A stretch of DNA of 64,000 nt from Thermospira aquatica (GCF_023525255.1 NZ_CP073355.1:806001-870000); one strand, 5' to 3'; positions 44,525-55,668 are shown, counted from the stretch's first letter. Made by a program: numbers and translations. Notes: generated by a model from the letters alone, not told the origin.

Positions 44525-46003
44525 ATGAGCGAAAATCTCTTAAGTGACGAAAAACAGAACCGTCTTCTCAAGCTTGATACATGGAAAAAAATGGGAGTCA
44601 ACCCTTATCCCAATCGTTATGAGAGACAGGATCTTTCTGAGGATATAAAAAAACGCTTTGTAGAGGGTGGAGAAAAGGAATTTCCCGTGAAGGCAGCTGG
44701 CCGTGTGATGCTTCTTCGAGATTTTGGCAAGGCTGTCTTTGCTACGCTGAGGGATCCGCAGGGGAATATTCAGATCTATGCCCGAAAGGATATTCTTGGC
44801 GATGAACTGTTTGAGAGATTCAAACTGATTGATGTCGGGGATATCATCGGGGTGGAAGGTGATGTGTTTCGTACCCATAAGGGAGAGATCACCATTCTGG
44901 TGAAGAATTTTGTTCTCTTGGCCAAGGCACTTCTGGGATTGCCAGAAAAGTTTCATGGTCTCACCGATGTTGAGGTTCGTTACAGACAGCGTTACCTTGA
45001 TCTTATTGTGAACGAAAAGGTGAAACAGGACTTTATGATTCGTTTTAAGATGATCCAGTACATTCGTCGGTTTCTTGAGGATCGCGGTTTTCTCGAGGTA
45101 GAAACTCCGATGATGCAAACTATTCCCGGTGGTGCTTCCGCGAGACCTTTTATTACCCATCACAATGCCCTGGATATGGATCTTTACCTCCGTATTGCCC
45201 CAGAACTTTTTCTCAAACGACTGATTGTCGGTGGATTTGATCGTGTTTTTGAGCTTAACAGGAATTTTAGAAACGAGGGGATCGATACACGTCACAATCC
45301 CGAGTTTACGATGCTTGAGCTTTACCAGGCCTATGCAGATTATACGACCATGATGGAGATCTTTGAAACGTTAATGAAAGAGCTTGCTCTCCATCTGAAG
45401 GGCAGCACCTCTTTTACCTACCAGGGAAAGGAGGTAGACTTTGGGAAATGGAAAAAGATACGGTATGTTGATGCTCTCAAGGAATATGCTGGCGTTGATG
45501 TTTCGAGCATCAAAACGCGCGAAGATGCTGTTTCTGCCGCTCAAAAAGCGGGCATTGAAGAGGTGGATTCCTACATGGGGAAATGGGAGATTCTCAATTT
45601 GGTGTTTGAAGAAAAGGTAGAGCCAAATCTCATGGAACCTGTCATTATCTACGAATATCCTGCAGAGATTTCTCCTCTGGCAAAGTACAAAGAAGATGAT
45701 CCGGAATTTGTGGAGCGATTTGAGCCGTATGCTTTTGGTCGGGAGTTGGGCAATGCTTTTTCCGAGCTTAATGATCCGTTTGTGCAGAGGGAGCGGTTCC
45801 TAGAGCAGGTGAGACGGAAGAGTCAGGGAGATGATGAGGCTATGTACATGGACGAGGATTATGTGATTGCCCTTGAATATGGGATGCCGCCTACTGGAGG
45901 GATGGGCATCGGGATAGATAGACTCGCGATGATTTTTATTGACACTGCTTCTATCCGTGATACGATTTTGTTTCCCACGATGAAACCTATTACAAAAGAC
46001 TAA
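44525..46003 (+). CDS. lysS: Lysyl-tRNA synthetase, class II
   Basis: 492 residues from the ATG at 44525 after AAGGAGAGTACG. N-terminal OB-fold anticodon-binding domain (AAGRVMLLRDFGKAVFATLR). Catalytic class II motifs: motif 1 VETPMMQTIPGGASARPF, motif 2 FELNRNFRNEGIDTRHNPEF, motif 3 GMGIGIDRLAMIF. Usual length. It leads the lysS-acn-guaA-patatin group; the next gene starts 19 bases after its stop. Confidence 0.97.
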   Translation: MSENLLSDEKQNRLLKLDTWKKMGVNPYPNRYERQDLSEDIKKRFVEGGEKEFPVKAAGRVMLLRDFGKAVFATLRDPQGNIQIYARKDILGDELFERFKLIDVGDIIGVEGDVFRTHKGEITILVKNFVLLAKALLGLPEKFHGLTDVEVRYRQRYLDLIVNEKVKQDFMIRFKMIQYIRRFLEDRGFLEVETPMMQTIPGGASARPFITHHNALDMDLYLRIAPELFLKRLIVGGFDRVFELNRNFRNEGIDTRHNPEFTMLELYQAYADYTTMMEIFETLMKELALHLKGSTSFTYQGKEVDFGKWKKIRYVDALKEYAGVDVSSIKTREDAVSAAQKAGIEEVDSYMGKWEILNLVFEEKVEPNLMEPVIIYEYPAEISPLAKYKEDDPEFVERFEPYAFGRELGNAFSELNDPFVQRERFLEQVRRKSQGDDEAMYMDEDYVIALEYGMPPTGGMGIGIDRLAMIFIDTASIRDTILFPTMKPITKD

Positions 46004-46021
46004 GACTCGAAGGAGAAAGGC

Positions 46022-48289
46022 ATGGTGTATCACAAAGACATTATCGAACGTTGCTATCAGCGCTACCCACAAACCATAGAAAAGGCAAGAAAACTTCTTT
46101 CCAGGCCGCTTACCCTTACTGAAAAGATTCTTTATAACCATCTTTTTGATCAGAATATGGTTGCTATGTATGAACGTGGCAAATTATATGCAGAGTTTCA
46201 GCCCGATAGGGTGGCGATGCAGGATGCAACGGCTCAAATGGCTCTCTTGCAGTTTATTCATGCTGGTAGGGAAACCACGGTTGTTCCTGCCTCGATTCAT
46301 TGTGATCACCTTGTTCAGGCTCGTGATGATGCTGAAACAGATCTCAAGCGTGCCCTTGTTGAAAACCAGGAGGTGTATGATTTTCTTCGTTCGATGGCCC
46401 TTCGTTACAATATTCACTTCTGGGAACCGGGGGCAGGGATTATTCATCAGATTGTGCTGGAAAACTATGCCTTTCCTGGTGGTATGATGATTGGGACAGA
46501 TTCCCATACTCCCAATGCAGGTGGGCTGGGAATGATGGGGATTGGTGTTGGTGGTTCTGATGCCGTTGATGTGATGGTTGGTATTCCCTGGGAACTTAAA
46601 TGGCCAAAGATTATTGGTGTCAAACTAACCGGAAAACTTCAGGGATGGACATCCCCCAAGGATGTGATTCTTGCCCTTTTGGGGAAGCTTACCGTCAAGG
46701 GTGGTACAGGGTGTGTGATGGAGTATTTTGGTCCTGGGGCAAGAACCCTTTCTGCAACAGGGAAGGCCACCATCTGTAACATGGGCGCGGAACTTGGAGC
46801 AACCTCTTCGGTGTTCCCCTATGACGAGAAGATAGCTGCGTACCTGAGAGCTACCGGTCGAGCGGAAGTGGCAGAGATGGCAGATACCATAGCTTCACAT
46901 TTGAAAATGGATGAGGAGGTGGAGGCTCATCCTGAGAAATACTATGATCAGGTGATAGAGATCAACCTCTCTGAACTCGAACCCCATCTGAATGGTCCAT
47001 TTACACCTGATCTTGCTCATCCTCTTTCTACGATGAAGGAAACTCTTAAAAAGGAAAATTACCCTGTCGAAGTGAGCGCGGGGCTTATCGGGAGTTGTAC
47101 CAATTCCAGTTATGAGGATCTGACGAAGGCAGCGTTTCTTCTCAAAGAGGCTATGGCGCAGGGGATAACGCCACGATCAAAACTCTATCTTAATCCCGGT
47201 TCTGATCGTATACGAATGACGCTGGAAAAGAATGGCATTCTCAAGATTTTTAAAGATGCTGGAGTGGTGATTTTCTCCAATACGTGTGGGCCGTGTATCG
47301 GAATGTGGGATCGTTACGATATGGCAGCCAATACACCCAACACTATTGTCACAAGCTTTAACCGAAACTTTGCCAAACGGGCAGATGGCAATCCCCATAC
47401 CCACGCGTTTGTTACCAGTCCGGAGCTGGTCGTAGCGCTTGGCCTTGCAGGGAGGCTTGATTTTGATCCACGTGTGGACACACTTTCCCTTCCAGATGGG
47501 AGGAACATACGTCTTCCTGAACCAAAGGGGGAGGAGATTCCCGAGGCATTTTCTTCTGATACGCAGCTTGGGCTTCTTCCACCCGCAGAAGATCCGAAAG
47601 GGGTTCGTATTATTGTTTCTCCAACGAGCGAACGGCTCCAGCTTCTTGATAGATTTCCTGCCTGGAATGGTGAGGATTTTACAGGGTGTCGTGTGCTGAT
47701 GAAGGTTGCGGGAAAATGCACGACCGATCATATTTCTATGGCAGGGTCCTGGCTGAAGTATCGTGGGCATCTGGACAACATTTCTAACAATCTTCTCCTT
47801 GGAGCAACCAGTGCTTTTAGCGGTGAAACGGGCAGGGTAAAAAACCTTCTTAACGGGGAATACCAGACACCTGCTCAGGTAGCCAGAGCCTACAAGACCT
47901 CTCATATTCCCTGGGTGATTATCGGAGATAAAAACTATGGTGAGGGCTCGAGTCGAGAACATGCGGCTATGGAACCAAGACACCTTGGGGGTGTGGCTGT
48001 GATTGCTCGAAGTTTTGCCCGTATTCATGAAACAAACCTCAAAAAACAGGGGCTGTTAGCTCTTACTTTTGCGCATGAGGAAGACTATGAAAAGGTACGT
48101 GAGGATGATCTCATAGATATTCCAGTAAGCTCTTTGAAGCCTGGTGAGATGCTTGCTGTTGTGCTTCACCATAGTGACGGAACAAACGAGACCATCTTCT
48201 GTCAACATACCTACAATGATACACAGATTGCCTGGTTTAAGGCGGGGAGTGCACTCAATCTTATTACCCAGCAGGGGAAAAAAGCATGA
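46022..48289 (+). CDS. acnA: Aconitate hydratase, mitochondrial-type
   Basis: 755 residues. Interconverts citrate and isocitrate with a [4Fe-4S] cluster. Cluster ligands are in SAGLIGSCTNSSYEDLTKAA and SNTCGPCIGMWDRYD. Substrate residues are in IGTDSHTPNAGGLGMMGIGV, and the swivel domain has IIGDKNYGEGSSREHAAMEP. The size and motifs fit the mitochondrial (Aco2-like) class and not AcnB or cytosolic AcnA/IRP, so the symbol is only approximate. No citrate synthase or isocitrate dehydrogenase gene adjoins. Its stop overlaps the guaA start. Confidence 0.93.
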   Translation: MVYHKDIIERCYQRYPQTIEKARKLLSRPLTLTEKILYNHLFDQNMVAMYERGKLYAEFQPDRVAMQDATAQMALLQFIHAGRETTVVPASIHCDHLVQARDDAETDLKRALVENQEVYDFLRSMALRYNIHFWEPGAGIIHQIVLENYAFPGGMMIGTDSHTPNAGGLGMMGIGVGGSDAVDVMVGIPWELKWPKIIGVKLTGKLQGWTSPKDVILALLGKLTVKGGTGCVMEYFGPGARTLSATGKATICNMGAELGATSSVFPYDEKIAAYLRATGRAEVAEMADTIASHLKMDEEVEAHPEKYYDQVIEINLSELEPHLNGPFTPDLAHPLSTMKETLKKENYPVEVSAGLIGSCTNSSYEDLTKAAFLLKEAMAQGITPRSKLYLNPGSDRIRMTLEKNGILKIFKDAGVVIFSNTCGPCIGMWDRYDMAANTPNTIVTSFNRNFAKRADGNPHTHAFVTSPELVVALGLAGRLDFDPRVDTLSLPDGRNIRLPEPKGEEIPEAFSSDTQLGLLPPAEDPKGVRIIVSPTSERLQLLDRFPAWNGEDFTGCRVLMKVAGKCTTDHISMAGSWLKYRGHLDNISNNLLLGATSAFSGETGRVKNLLNGEYQTPAQVARAYKTSHIPWVIIGDKNYGEGSSREHAAMEPRHLGGVAVIARSFARIHETNLKKQGLLALTFAHEEDYEKVREDDLIDIPVSSLKPGEMLAVVLHHSDGTNETIFCQHTYNDTQIAWFKAGSALNLITQQGKKA

Positions 48290-49821
48290 AAGGAAGTATC
48301 GTTATTCTTGATTTTGGTTCTCAATATACCCAGCTGATTGCCCGAAGGGTGAGAGAGCTGGGAGTTTTTTCAGAGATCTATCCTTACAACCTGAATCTGG
48401 ATGAGCTTCGGGCTATGGAGCCTGCCGGTATCATCCTTTCTGGTGGTCCATCCAGTGTTTCGGATGAAAACGCCCCCATGATTTCTCCTCAAATCTATGA
48501 TCTTGGTATTCCTATCCTGGGCATCTGTTATGGCATGCAGCTTACGGTTCATCTTCTCGGTGGCAAGGTTGAAAAGAGCCTTCACCGCGAGTATGGCAAA
48601 GCATACCTTTCCCTTATGAAAAAGGATTCTGTTCTTTTTCAAGGGGTTCGTGACAATTCGGTTATCTGGATGAGTCATGGGGATTCCGTGTTGAGGGTGC
48701 CTGAGGGTTTTGAGATTGTGGGAAAAAGCCAGGATGGTGTGTTGACGGCGATCCAGCATACCCAAAAGCCCATCTACTGTGTCCAGTTTCATCCGGAGGT
48801 GGTTCATACAGAGGATGGACGGATTCTTCTTGGGAATTTTGTCAAAGGCATTGCTCGTGCGACGATGAACTGGAGTATGGAAAATTTTGTGGAGAAGACT
48901 ATCGAGGAACTGCGTACAAAGTGTAAGGGAAAGCGTGTGGTTCTTGGGGTAAGCGGCGGGGTGGATTCTACCACGCTGGCGGTGCTTGCACACAGGGCTT
49001 TGGGAACCGATGTAAAGGCTATCTTTGTCAATAATGGGCTTTTGCGTTATCAGGAGGCGGAGGAGGTCCTAGCCAATCTCAGGGATCGTCTTGGGCTTGC
49101 GGTTGAGTATATTGATGCCAGTGATCGGTTTCTTTCTGCCCTGGAGGGGGTAAATGATCCTGAACAGAAGCGTAAAATCATCGGGAAGGTTTTTGTTGAT
49201 GTGTTCTATCATGGACTCTCTGATTTTGATTTTCTTATCCAGGGGACGCTTTATCCTGATGTTATAGAATCGAATGCTGTGAAAGGGCCCTCTCAAACCA
49301 TCAAAACTCACCACAACCGTGTCAAAGAAGTAGAGGAACTTGAAAAGCAGGGGAAAATCATCGAACCATTTCGTTTTCTTTTTAAGGATGAGGTGAGAGA
49401 GGTAGCGAGAATTCTTGGTATTCCTGAAGATATTTTGGGGAGACATCCCTTTCCTGGTCCGGGACTTGCTGTGAGAGTTATAGGGGATATCACCAGAGAA
49501 AAGCTTGAGCTTCTCAGAAAGGCGGATCATATCTTTATCTCGGAATTGAAGGTAACAGGGTATTACGACAAGGTATGGCAGGCGTTTGCTGTTTTTCTTC
49601 CCATCCGGAGTGTGGGGGTCATGGGAGATGAACGTTCGTATGGACATGTTATTGCTCTTCGAAGTGTGACGAGTTCGGATGGGATGACAGCAGAATGGGG
49701 AAGACTTCCTCTCGATATTCTGGAACGTGTGGCCAATCGTATTGTACGAGAAATACCTGGTGTGAATCGGGTAGTTTATGATATTACCTCCAAACCACCA
49801 GCAACTATAGAGTGGGAGTAA
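48286..49821 (+). CDS. guaA: GMP synthase (glutamine-hydrolysing)
   Basis: 511 residues. Converts XMP to GMP. GATase domain first: ILDFGSQYTQLIARRVRELG, nucleophile Cys in ILGICYGMQLTVHLLGG, and YCVQFHPEVVHTEDG with the His. The ATP-pyrophosphatase domain has the P-loop VLGVSGGVDSTTLAVLAHR and IQGTLYPDVIES, followed by the C-terminal dimerisation domain ending TSKPPATIEWE. Start overlaps the aconitase stop by 4 bases. Confidence 0.98.
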   Translation: MKGSIVILDFGSQYTQLIARRVRELGVFSEIYPYNLNLDELRAMEPAGIILSGGPSSVSDENAPMISPQIYDLGIPILGICYGMQLTVHLLGGKVEKSLHREYGKAYLSLMKKDSVLFQGVRDNSVIWMSHGDSVLRVPEGFEIVGKSQDGVLTAIQHTQKPIYCVQFHPEVVHTEDGRILLGNFVKGIARATMNWSMENFVEKTIEELRTKCKGKRVVLGVSGGVDSTTLAVLAHRALGTDVKAIFVNNGLLRYQEAEEVLANLRDRLGLAVEYIDASDRFLSALEGVNDPEQKRKIIGKVFVDVFYHGLSDFDFLIQGTLYPDVIESNAVKGPSQTIKTHHNRVKEVEELEKQGKIIEPFRFLFKDEVREVARILGIPEDILGRHPFPGPGLAVRVIGDITREKLELLRKADHIFISELKVTGYYDKVWQAFAVFLPIRSVGVMGDERSYGHVIALRSVTSSDGMTAEWGRLPLDILERVANRIVREIPGVNRVVYDITSKPPATIEWE

Positions 49822-49836
49822 AAAAGGAGTTTTGTT

Positions 49837-51027
49837 ATGGCAAAAGGTTATGCTCTTGTCCTCGGAGGAGGTGGGGCAAAGGGAGCGTATCACATTGGGG
49901 TCTGGAAGGCTCTTCGGGAAAATGGGATACGTCTGGAGGCCATCTTTGGAACCTCTGTGGGTGCTATCAATGCCTGTCTTATAGGGCAGGGGGACTACTT
50001 TAAGGCTGAACAACTCTGGTCATCGCTTTCCCTTTCTCAGGTTCTTGAACTTCCCCATGAGCTTCTTTCAGAGGGGAAATTTGTTCTCACGAAAAAAAAT
50101 TTTCCTATTTTTCAGGATTTTCTTCATAAAATTCTTAAAGAAGGCGGTATTAATACCCAACCTCTTCGGATGCTTATAGACAGCTACCTTGACGAGCCGA
50201 GGCTCCGGAGAAGTGGGCTTGATATTGGGCTTATCAGTGTTCGGGTGAATGATTTTTCTCCTATGAAGGCTTTTCTTTCTGATGTTGAGCCAGGAAAATG
50301 GGCGGACTATCTTCTTGCCAGTGCTGCTTTTCCTGGTTTTAAGAATCCCCGCATAGGAAAAGATCTTTTTGTGGATGGGGGACTCTACAATAACCTTCCC
50401 CATGAACTGGCACGCCAACGAGGCTATCGAAGGATCATTGTCGTGGATAATTCGGGTATAGGGAACAATCGTCCTCCCAATATTGTGGGTACGGAGACCA
50501 TTTATATTAAAAACAGCATGAGCTTTGGTGGAGAGTTTGACTTTGTTCCAGAAATTCTTCAAAAGTGGATGAAGCTTGGGTATTATGATGCCTTGCAAAC
50601 CCTTGGTACTATTTCTGGCCAAAGCTTTTTTTATAGACTTTCTCCAAAAACCTTGGCAAAATGGGAAAAGCTTTTGGTTTCAGAGAAGGTTGTCAGAAAA
50701 GTTTCTTACGCTTTCAAAAAAGAGGGCTTGGCTTTTTCTGTTCAAACCTGGCAAAAAGTATTACGTGCCCAGCTTCCTGATGAGTATGCTTTTTTGCCGT
50801 CGCTGGTTGAAGCGCTTTTTGAATATGCGGCTTACGTTTTGGAGGTTCCCAGGCTTTTTCTCTATGAGTGGAAGGATTGGGAAACAGTGGTAAAAAAACA
50901 TATTTACGCCTGGTCAAGCAAAACAACACTTGTCTCTTTTCTTACCGATCTTTTGAAAGGCAAGCATACGCTTCTTCCTCTTCATGTGCTTAAGATTCTT
51001 TTTCTTGCGGAGGATGGGCTTCTTTAA
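49837..51027 (+). CDS. Patatin-like phospholipase (RssA/YlbK-like)
   Basis: 396 residues. GYALVLGGGGAKGAYHIGVW is the oxyanion loop, AIFGTSVGAINA holds the nucleophile Ser (GxSxG), and KDLFVDGGLYNNLPHELA gives the Asp of the catalytic dyad (DGG). The patatin domain ends near residue 215. The remaining 180 residues are helical and not recognised. No signal peptide, so probably cytoplasmic or peripheral, hydrolysing lipid esters. Its last 38 bases overlap the convergent folK gene. AAAAAGGAG precedes the start, 15 bases after guaA. Confidence 0.88.
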   Translation: MAKGYALVLGGGGAKGAYHIGVWKALRENGIRLEAIFGTSVGAINACLIGQGDYFKAEQLWSSLSLSQVLELPHELLSEGKFVLTKKNFPIFQDFLHKILKEGGINTQPLRMLIDSYLDEPRLRRSGLDIGLISVRVNDFSPMKAFLSDVEPGKWADYLLASAAFPGFKNPRIGKDLFVDGGLYNNLPHELARQRGYRRIIVVDNSGIGNNRPPNIVGTETIYIKNSMSFGGEFDFVPEILQKWMKLGYYDALQTLGTISGQSFFYRLSPKTLAKWEKLLVSEKVVRKVSYAFKKEGLAFSVQTWQKVLRAQLPDEYAFLPSLVEALFEYAAYVLEVPRLFLYEWKDWETVVKKHIYAWSSKTTLVSFLTDLLKGKHTLLPLHVLKILFLAEDGLL

Positions 51028-51472
51028 GGATATTCCATAACTCCCGGATCGTTTTTTTGAGTTCAGGATGAAAGAAGTCTGGATCAATATCCATCATAGG
51101 TCGAAGAACGAAATCACGGTTGTGAAGATCTGGATGGGGAACAACGAGGTGAGGAAGTTTTATAATGTGTTGATCGTAAAAGAGAAGATCTATGTCTATG
51201 GTTCTCGGACCCCATTTCTGTTGGCGTATTCTTCCGAGGCGGGATTCGATATCGAGAAGCTTTTCAAGAAGATCTTCAGGAGCAAGAGAGGTTTCTATCC
51301 TCACCACCATATTGAGAAAATCTGGTTGATGGGTAAATCCATAAGGTTTTGTGCGATAGACATGGGAGGCAACCATATGCTCTCCCAGAGCCTCTATCTC
51401 TTTTAAAGCCTTTCGCAGGTAGGATTTTCTTTTTCCCTGATTTGATCCTAGACCAAGGAAGACCTGTGCCAC
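50990..51472 (-). CDS. folK: 2-amino-4-hydroxy-6-hydroxymethyldihydropteridine pyrophosphokinase
   Basis: 160 residues, usual size. Folate synthesis: pyrophosphate transfer from ATP to hydroxymethyl-dihydropterin. VFLGLGSNQGKRKSYLRKAL, YRTKPYGFTHQPDFLNMVVR, RQQKWGPRTIDIDLLFYDQ and VPHPDLHNRDFVLRPMMDI are all diagnostic. It follows the antiporter gene by 3 bases. Its 3' end runs 38 bases into the convergent patatin gene. folP and folB are not adjacent. Confidence 0.95.
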   Translation of the reverse strand: MAQVFLGLGSNQGKRKSYLRKALKEIEALGEHMVASHVYRTKPYGFTHQPDFLNMVVRIETSLAPEDLLEKLLDIESRLGRIRQQKWGPRTIDIDLLFYDQHIIKLPHLVVPHPDLHNRDFVLRPMMDIDPDFFHPELKKTIRELWNILKEAHPPQEKES

Positions 51473-51475
51473 TTT

Positions 51476-52702
51476 TTATCTTCCTCCCTTTTCTCCCAGA
51501 TCAACATGGAGAAGGGGAACGGAAAATCTTTCTACAAGGTAAGCTCCCAGAGGTGCGGTAATAACAATAGCGGCTACAGCAAGAGCCAGGATGGTTTCTC
51601 CACCAACAATACCGTAGGCGAGAGGAACGCTTCCGAGGGCGGCTTGAACCGTTGCCTTGGGAAGATAGGCAATAATGCAGAAAAGTTTTTCTTTCCAGCT
51701 GGCATGGGTTCTCGCGGTTGCGATCACTACCCCCAGGGAACGGAAGGCAAGTCCCCCAAAAATAATCCCTATTCCGGCCAGTCCCAGAGAGAATACTTTG
51801 TTGATATCTACAGCCATGCCTACAAGGACGAAGAGGATAATTTCCGCCGCTACCCAGAGGACATTCATTTTTCGAGCGATCTCATGAGCCACTTTGGGCG
51901 ATCTTTCGAGAAGAATAAAACCAATCATCACAATAGTTACAAGGGAAGAGACATGAAGTATATCTCCCACCTGAATTGCCATAAGGGAAAACATCAGGAT
52001 GATAATTGCCTTTTCTGTGGCTCGGATTTTTGTGTAGTTTTTTTCAAAAAAGAGGGAAAGTCCCCATCCAACAATTCCTCCAAGTATGATTCCCATTCCA
52101 ATACTCCAAGGGAAAACCCAGAGAGCTCGGGTTATGTCTTGGTTGTTTCCGGAGATAAACTGAAGTACCAGGGAAAACATGGTGACAGCGACCACATTGT
52201 CAAGGGAGGATGCTGCAAGGACAAGTGTTGGGATGTCTTTTTTTTTCCCTATACCGGATTGTTTGAGTTCAAGCATGGCAGGGACAACAACCGCTAAAGA
52301 GACAGCCGAAAGGATGGCAGCGGTTAACAGGGCAACCTGCCATGAGAATCCCATCCCAAAGTGCAAGAGAAGGGTGAGTCCGCCCATTTCAAAAAGCGCT
52401 GGCAGCCAGGAAAGGAAAAACGCTGTCCAGCCGTGGCGATTGAGTGCCTCCCGGGAAATTCCCAGCCCTCCACGGAGAAGAATAACTACCAGAGCCAGAG
52501 ACTTGAGGAAGGGTTCTATCTGTTTGAGCAGAACAAGACCATAACCATTCAAGATTTCTCCAAACCATCCTTTTCGGATAATGATGCCAAAAAGAATTCC
52601 CCAAACAAGCATGCCAACAGCAGAGGGAAGTTTAACATATCGAAAAAGCCTCCCGAATCCCCATCCCCCTATCATGATGCTTACGATAAGAATATTAAGC
52701 AT
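51476..52702 (-). CDS. CPA-family cation/proton antiporter
   Basis: 408 residues, about 11-12 membrane helices. GGLGISREALNRHGWTAFFL, LTAAILSAVSLAVVVPAMLE, VLAASSLDNVVAVTMFSLVL (with the core Asp) and FVLVGMAVDINKVFSLGLAG are typical of the NhaP/Kef-type exchangers of the CPA superfamily. It likely swaps Na+ or K+ for protons across the inner membrane. No cytoplasmic TrkA-N or TrkA-C domain. Start at 52702 after GGAGGATTTCC. Co-transcribed with folK. Confidence 0.88.
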   Translation of the reverse strand: MLNILIVSIMIGGWGFGRLFRYVKLPSAVGMLVWGILFGIIIRKGWFGEILNGYGLVLLKQIEPFLKSLALVVILLRGGLGISREALNRHGWTAFFLSWLPALFEMGGLTLLLHFGMGFSWQVALLTAAILSAVSLAVVVPAMLELKQSGIGKKKDIPTLVLAASSLDNVVAVTMFSLVLQFISGNNQDITRALWVFPWSIGMGIILGGIVGWGLSLFFEKNYTKIRATEKAIIILMFSLMAIQVGDILHVSSLVTIVMIGFILLERSPKVAHEIARKMNVLWVAAEIILFVLVGMAVDINKVFSLGLAGIGIIFGGLAFRSLGVVIATARTHASWKEKLFCIIAYLPKATVQAALGSVPLAYGIVGGETILALAVAAIVITAPLGAYLVERFSVPLLHVDLGEKGGR

Positions 52703-52741
52703 GGAAATCCTCCACTTTCAAAAAGTGTTTGAAAAATTGTA

Positions 52742-52775
52742 AAAAAGCACCTGTCTTTCAAGACAGGTGCTTTTT
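52742..52775. terminator. Terminator of the exported amylase gene
   Basis: A near-perfect hairpin with 16-base arms (AAAAAGCACCTGTCTT, 52742-52757, and its complement 52760-52775) and a 2-base loop, T-rich on both strands. It lies 15 bases past the amylase stop on the minus strand. Confidence 0.9.
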
Positions 52776-52789
52776 GCTGTCAACAAAAA

Positions 52790-54331
52790 TTATATTTCCT
52801 TGAGAATGAGAAAATCAAGCCCGGAGATTTTCACACCTTTTTTAATGGTTATTTTTCTGTCCGTAATAAGGTTTTGAAGTTGTTTATTTTCAAGCTGAGG
52901 CACATCGATATCTTCCTTATCTCCGGAGAAATTTATCAAAACCCAGGAGGTATTTTCACCTTCGGTACGCTTATAGACAAGGAGATTGGGATTGTTGTTG
53001 GGAATGATCTCCAGATTTTCTGAACGGAATTCAGGGAAGTTTTTCCGGATGTGAATGAGTTTTCTATAAAGTGAGAGAAGTGAGTTTTTATCTTTGATTT
53101 GGGATTCCACGTTTACTTTTTTGTTAGCAACATACATCTGAAACCACGGCCTTCCTGTGGTGAAGCCGTAGTTGCGTTTTTTGTCAGTTGTCCAGGGGAG
53201 AGGGGTGCGTTTGTATTTGTCATCCCCATTCTCTATCTGAGAGATACCAATCTCTTCGCCATAGTAGAGGAAAGGTGTTCCTGTTGCTGTCAAAAGACAC
53301 ACAGCCGCGAGACGAGCAAGCTTTTCATTATTGCCAAGCTGGTTCATGGCACGGAATACATCATGGTTAGCTAAAAAGGGAGCATAGAAATCTGCAGGGG
53401 CAGTATAACGTTTCTGGGTGAGATATGCTCGAACAATATTGTTTTTGTCAGAGGAAAGGAAGGCACCAGAGCGGTCAAAATCAAAACAGAGATCCATAAT
53501 CCCATTGGTTGAATAGTATCGGGAAACTGTGCGGTTATCTGTCCAGACTTCTCCCACGAGAACGGCATTTGGATTGACGCTTTTTACAAATTGGTTATAC
53601 TCTTCAAACCAGCTGATGGTCTCCTCGGTATCTGCCTGTCCTTTTCCAGGACCTGTTTCGATGAGATAACGGATCGCGTCGAGCCTGAATCCATCAACTC
53701 CTTTGTCAAGCCAGAATTTTGTGAACTTGTATACTTCTTCTTTTACCTTCTGGTTTCTGTGATTGAGGTCTGGCATACCACTCCAGAAAGCCGCATAGTA
53801 GTATTCTTCTCGGGAGCTGTTGCGTATCCAGACATCCCATTTGCTTCCCCCTCCCCAGGGACGCCCCCAGCCGGATTCGGTTATATCCTTGCGCCAGATG
53901 TAGAATTCATCATAGGTTGGATCTTTTTTGGATGACTTGATAAACCAGGGATGAGAGGAGGAAGTGTGATTGAGTACAAGGTCGATGATGACTCTCACTC
54001 CGCGTTTATGGGCTTCTTCCAGGAGTTTTTCAAAATCTTCCATGGTACCGTATTGGGGGTTAACCGAGGTGTAGTCGAGGACATCATATCCATGATAGGA
54101 TGGAGAAGGATGAATGGGCATGAGCCAGATGGCGTTCACACCGAGATTGGTGAGATAATCAAGCTTCTGGATAATTCCCTGCAAATCCCCTATGCCGTCT
54201 CCATTGGAATCGTAAAAACTTCTAACAAAAATCTCATAGAAAACAGCATCCTTCCACCAGGGACGGGCAAAAATAAGGGACACAAAAAGCGAAAAAACTG
54301 TGAAGAACCAGAGAAACGTATTGTGTTTCAT
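52790..54331 (-). CDS. Exported GH13 alpha-amylase / alpha-glucosidase-like enzyme
   Basis: 513 residues. Signal peptide about 1-22 (FSLFVSLIFA). The barrel starts DAVFYEIFVRSFYDSNGDGI, with the DxNxDG calcium loop. Conserved regions: VRVIIDLVLNHTSS, GVDGFRLDAIRYL (nucleophile Asp218), LVGEVWTDN (acid Glu261) and FLANHDVFR (Asp324). FYIWRKDI and PWTTDKKRNYGFT are as in the oligosaccharide-acting GH13 enzymes. Together with the subfamily 7 amylase at 28-29 kb it would give stepwise extracellular starch breakdown. Minus-strand TATAAT at 54378-54373, with TGGAGA 17 bases upstream, is a likely promoter. AAAGGAG precedes the ATG. Confidence 0.92.
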   Translation of the reverse strand: MKHNTFLWFFTVFSLFVSLIFARPWWKDAVFYEIFVRSFYDSNGDGIGDLQGIIQKLDYLTNLGVNAIWLMPIHPSPSYHGYDVLDYTSVNPQYGTMEDFEKLLEEAHKRGVRVIIDLVLNHTSSSHPWFIKSSKKDPTYDEFYIWRKDITESGWGRPWGGGSKWDVWIRNSSREEYYYAAFWSGMPDLNHRNQKVKEEVYKFTKFWLDKGVDGFRLDAIRYLIETGPGKGQADTEETISWFEEYNQFVKSVNPNAVLVGEVWTDNRTVSRYYSTNGIMDLCFDFDRSGAFLSSDKNNIVRAYLTQKRYTAPADFYAPFLANHDVFRAMNQLGNNEKLARLAAVCLLTATGTPFLYYGEEIGISQIENGDDKYKRTPLPWTTDKKRNYGFTTGRPWFQMYVANKKVNVESQIKDKNSLLSLYRKLIHIRKNFPEFRSENLEIIPNNNPNLLVYKRTEGENTSWVLINFSGDKEDIDVPQLENKQLQNLITDRKITIKKGVKISGLDFLILKEI

Positions 54332-54465
54332 AGAAACTCCTTTATGCCGAAAAAAATTCGGATAGTGCCAACATTATAAAGAAAGCAGATGTTTCTCTCC
54401 AGTTTTTGTGAGTTCTCCTATGATAAGATTTTTGAAAACTTTTTCTTTTTTTGTTTTTCATAAAA

Positions 54466-54490
54466 AAGGCGGATCCCAGAGATCCGCCTT
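54466..54490 (-). terminator. Terminator of gapA
   Basis: Arms AAGGCGGATC (54466-54475) and GATCCGCCTT (54481-54490), 5-base loop, followed on the minus strand by TTTT. Confidence 0.88.
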
Positions 54491-54507
54491 GTCTTTTTTG
54501 ACGAGAT

Positions 54508-55596
<1,089 letters not shown>

Positions 55597-55639
55597 TTAT
55601 CTTTTCTTTGATGTGCTTTTTGTGAGCATCTCATTAAAT

Positions 55640-55668
55640 ATTATACTTAAAATATGAAAAAACTGCAA
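55640..55668 (-). promoter_or_regulatory. gapA promoter
   Basis: Minus strand TTGCAG (55668-55663), 17 bases, TATAAT (55645-55640), lying between the dnaN stop and gapA, 64 bases before the gapA start. Confidence 0.7.

Noticed and set aside
47177-48028. 283-codon minus-strand frame opposite aconitase, and similar long frames opposite lysS, guaA and rfbD
   Set aside because: Shadow frames of strongly conserved genes with no recognisable protein features.
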